NCBI GenBank assembly: GCA_946055715.1
Contig: CAMGGT010000046.1
Location: 1 to 6,949, forward strand
Source of the DNA: an uncultured Clostridia bacterium
GTDB taxonomy: Bacteria > Bacillota > Clostridia > Oscillospirales > CAG-272
Length of the DNA stretch: 6,949 nucleotides
Reading direction: 5' to 3'
Translations under genes and position numbers: made by a program
Notes under the pieces: generated by a model
The model's input: only the letters and a program-made list of their open reading frames with translations
Told to the model about the DNA's origin: nothing
Databases searched by the model: none
Shown here: positions 5,963 to 6,949 of the stretch, one piece after another
Layout of the letters: each line of letters begins with the position of its first letter
How positions within the stretch are numbered: position 1 is the stretch's first letter

Positions 5963-6694
5963 ATGTTCCGACTGCAATGCGACTGGGATGAGGTCATCGG
6001 TACCGAATTTGACAAGGAATATTATCTTTCTCTGCGGGAATTTCTGAAAAACGAATACCGCACACAGACGGTCTACCCGGATATGTATCATATTTTCAAC
6101 GCCCTCAAAACCACGCCGTATCAGAAAGTTAAGGCAGTTATTTTAGGGCAGGACCCCTATCATGGGCCGGGGCAGGCGCACGGTCTGTGCTTTTCGGTAC
6201 AGCCGGGCACGGAGATCCCCCCCTCGCTTAAAAACATCTATCAGGAACTGGCCGCCGACCTGGGCATTACCCCGCCCGCCACAGGTGACCTTACCCCCTG
6301 GGCAAAAGAGGGGGTGCTGTTGCTCAACACAACGCTGACCGTACGGCGCGGCTGTCCGCAAAGCCATGCGGGGCACGGATGGGAGATCTTCACGGATGCG
6401 GTCATCTCCGCCATCGACCGCAAACCCGGCCCGGTGGTCTTTTTGCTGTGGGGCGCACCCGCCCGCAGAAAGAAACTGTTGCTACACAACCCCGACCACC
6501 TGGTGCTGGAAGCCCCCCACCCAAGCCCTCTGTCTGCCTATCAGGGCTTTTTCGGGTGCCGCCATTTTTCCCGCGCAAACGCTTTTCTGACCGCGCACGG
6601 TGCCGCTCCCATCCGCTGGGAAGCCATTTGCTCCGGGGACATACAAGCACCAAAAGCGGGCAGCCCCTCGGCCGCTTCCCTACCCTCTGTGTAA
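5963..6694 (+). CDS. ung: Uracil-DNA glycosylase, family 1 (Ung)
   Basis: The 243-residue enzyme removes uracil from DNA, whether from cytosine deamination or dUTP incorporation, leaving an abasic site for base excision repair. Key motifs are intact: GQDPYHGPGQAHG (62-74) with the water-activating Asp64, LLLNTTLTV (119-127), the uracil-pocket strand VVFLLWG (158-164), and HPSPLSAYQGFFGC (186-199) with catalytic His186 and the intercalating Leu190. Family members are about 220-230 residues and usually end soon after the motif seen here as IRW (217-219). The remaining 20 or so residues (about 223-243) are a Ser/Pro/Ala-rich tail of unknown value. The start at 5963 follows AAAGGAG at 5949-5955. 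The gene begins 42 bases after the ATPase stop and is probably the last of the operon. Confidence 0.96.
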   Translation: MFRLQCDWDEVIGTEFDKEYYLSLREFLKNEYRTQTVYPDMYHIFNALKTTPYQKVKAVILGQDPYHGPGQAHGLCFSVQPGTEIPPSLKNIYQELAADLGITPPATGDLTPWAKEGVLLLNTTLTVRRGCPQSHAGHGWEIFTDAVISAIDRKPGPVVFLLWGAPARRKKLLLHNPDHLVLEAPHPSPLSAYQGFFGCRHFSRANAFLTAHGAAPIRWEAICSGDIQAPKAGSPSAASLPSV

Positions 6695-6773
6695 GCTTTC
6701 GCTTTACGCCCCGCATAGGCCGCGCACCGCATACCCACACGCATAAAAACCCTTTCGGACCTAACCCATGATT

Positions 6774-6864
6774 GAAGCATTCTTTGCTTCCCTCCCGCCG
6801 GCTCCTTCCACCGCTGTGCGGTCCCCCTCCCTCCCGGAAGGAGGCAGTGGTTTTCTCCGGCGGG
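6774..6864. repeat. Nested inverted-repeat element, probable dispersed intergenic repeat
   Basis: CCCGCCGG (6794-6801) and CTCCTTCC (6802-6809), side by side, pair exactly with CCGGCGGG (6857-6864) and GGAAGGAG (6836-6843). Inside them ACCGC (6810-6814) and GCGGT (6818-6822) form a tight hairpin with a three-base loop. A C/T-only tract (6822-6835) lies between. A separate small hairpin, GAAGCA and TGCTTC (6774-6779, 6785-6790), precedes it. The minus strand reads as G/A-rich blocks with an ACCGC-GCGGT core, recalling the abundant intergenic repeats I know from gut Clostridia genomes. A second copy is not present in the window, so the dispersed nature is inferred. Confidence 0.6.
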
Positions 6865-6882
6865 ACAAAAAGAGCAATAAAG

Positions 6883-6920
6883 GGCTGCCGCAAATGCATT
6901 TTTCTGCATTTGCGGCAGCC
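6883..6920. terminator. Strong hairpin terminator closing the operon, possibly bidirectional
   Basis: Bases 6883-6898 and 6905-6920 form a perfect 16-bp stem around a 6-base T-rich loop. On the + strand ATTT follows, then a looser T-rich stretch (6929-6935). On the minus strand the stem is followed by CTTTATTG and a run of five T, so the hairpin could also stop a converging gene beyond the right edge. Its outer stem starts GGCTGCC, as does the ferredoxin terminator stem. Confidence 0.75.
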
Positions 6921-6949
6921 ATTTGGCTTGATTTTCCCTCTGCCGGTCA

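Larger units (their letters stand above)
6695..6949 (+). other. Non-coding region after ung
   Basis: This 255-base stretch has no credible gene. It contains a small hairpin at 6774-6790, a nested inverted-repeat element at 6794-6864 and a strong terminator hairpin at 6883-6920. Bases 6695-6770 show no structure I can support beyond a weak 6-bp stem (GTAAGC and GCTTTAC) overlapping the ung stop. Open frames on the minus strand here are low-complexity and begin inside the repeat and terminator sequences. Confidence 0.7.

Noticed and set aside
5279..6091. 270-codon open frame on the minus strand across the ATPase 3' end and ung start
   Set aside because: It overlaps two recognised genes in antisense and resembles no family.
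6402..6909. Minus-strand open frames covering the region after ung
   Set aside because: They begin within the terminator hairpin or next to the inverted repeat, run antisense into ung and are Gly/Arg-rich without motifs.
1..6949. CRISPR array, tRNA or rRNA genes, insertion sequence, toxin-antitoxin or defence island
   Set aside because: No spaced direct repeats, cloverleaf, transposase or defence-type genes could be found on either strand. The genes present are housekeeping and repair functions.

Overview
The window looks like chromosomal DNA of an anaerobic, fairly GC-rich Firmicute, most likely a class Clostridia member of the Oscillospirales/Ruminococcaceae type. The evidence is a short clostridial 2[4Fe-4S] ferredoxin, strong AGGAG-type ribosome binding sites before every gene, a TrmN6-RsmI pair arranged much as yabB/yabC in Bacillus, and a YhaO/YhaN-like exonuclease pair with the Firmicutes form of the ATPase. 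The taxon is inferred from family resemblance and was not searched. Every gene lies on the + strand.

Layout: (1) 1-432 is the 3' part of an SRAP (YedK/HMCES-type) abasic-site protein that begins before the window. (2) 464-754 is a self-contained ferredoxin unit with an extended -10 promoter, a strong RBS, a 57-residue ferredoxin and a hairpin-plus-T terminator. (3) 755-870 is a leader with two hairpins. (4) 871-2647 holds two tightly coupled RNA methyltransferases: a tRNA1(Val) adenine-37 N6 methylase (TrmN6 family) and RsmI (16S rRNA C1402 2'-O-methylase). (5) After a weak terminator-like hairpin come a metallophosphoesterase exonuclease of the SbcD/YhaO type, an SbcC/YhaN-like AAA ATPase overlapping it by four bases (ATGA), and uracil-DNA glycosylase (ung). 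(6) 6695-6949 is non-coding. It holds a nested inverted-repeat element and ends in a perfect 16-bp terminator hairpin that may work in both directions.

Functionally the window joins RNA modification (TrmN6, RsmI) to DNA repair (SbcCD-like complex, Ung), with an SRAP protein upstream. Ung makes abasic sites, SRAP proteins cap abasic sites in single-stranded DNA, and SbcCD-type complexes process DNA ends and hairpins, so the roles are related. The SRAP gene is nevertheless separated from the rest by an independent ferredoxin unit. I found no clear undescribed system. The most unusual points are a membrane hairpin placed where SbcC/Rad50 proteins carry their zinc hook, an Asn-to-His change in the SRAP active-site motif, and the structured repeat after ung.
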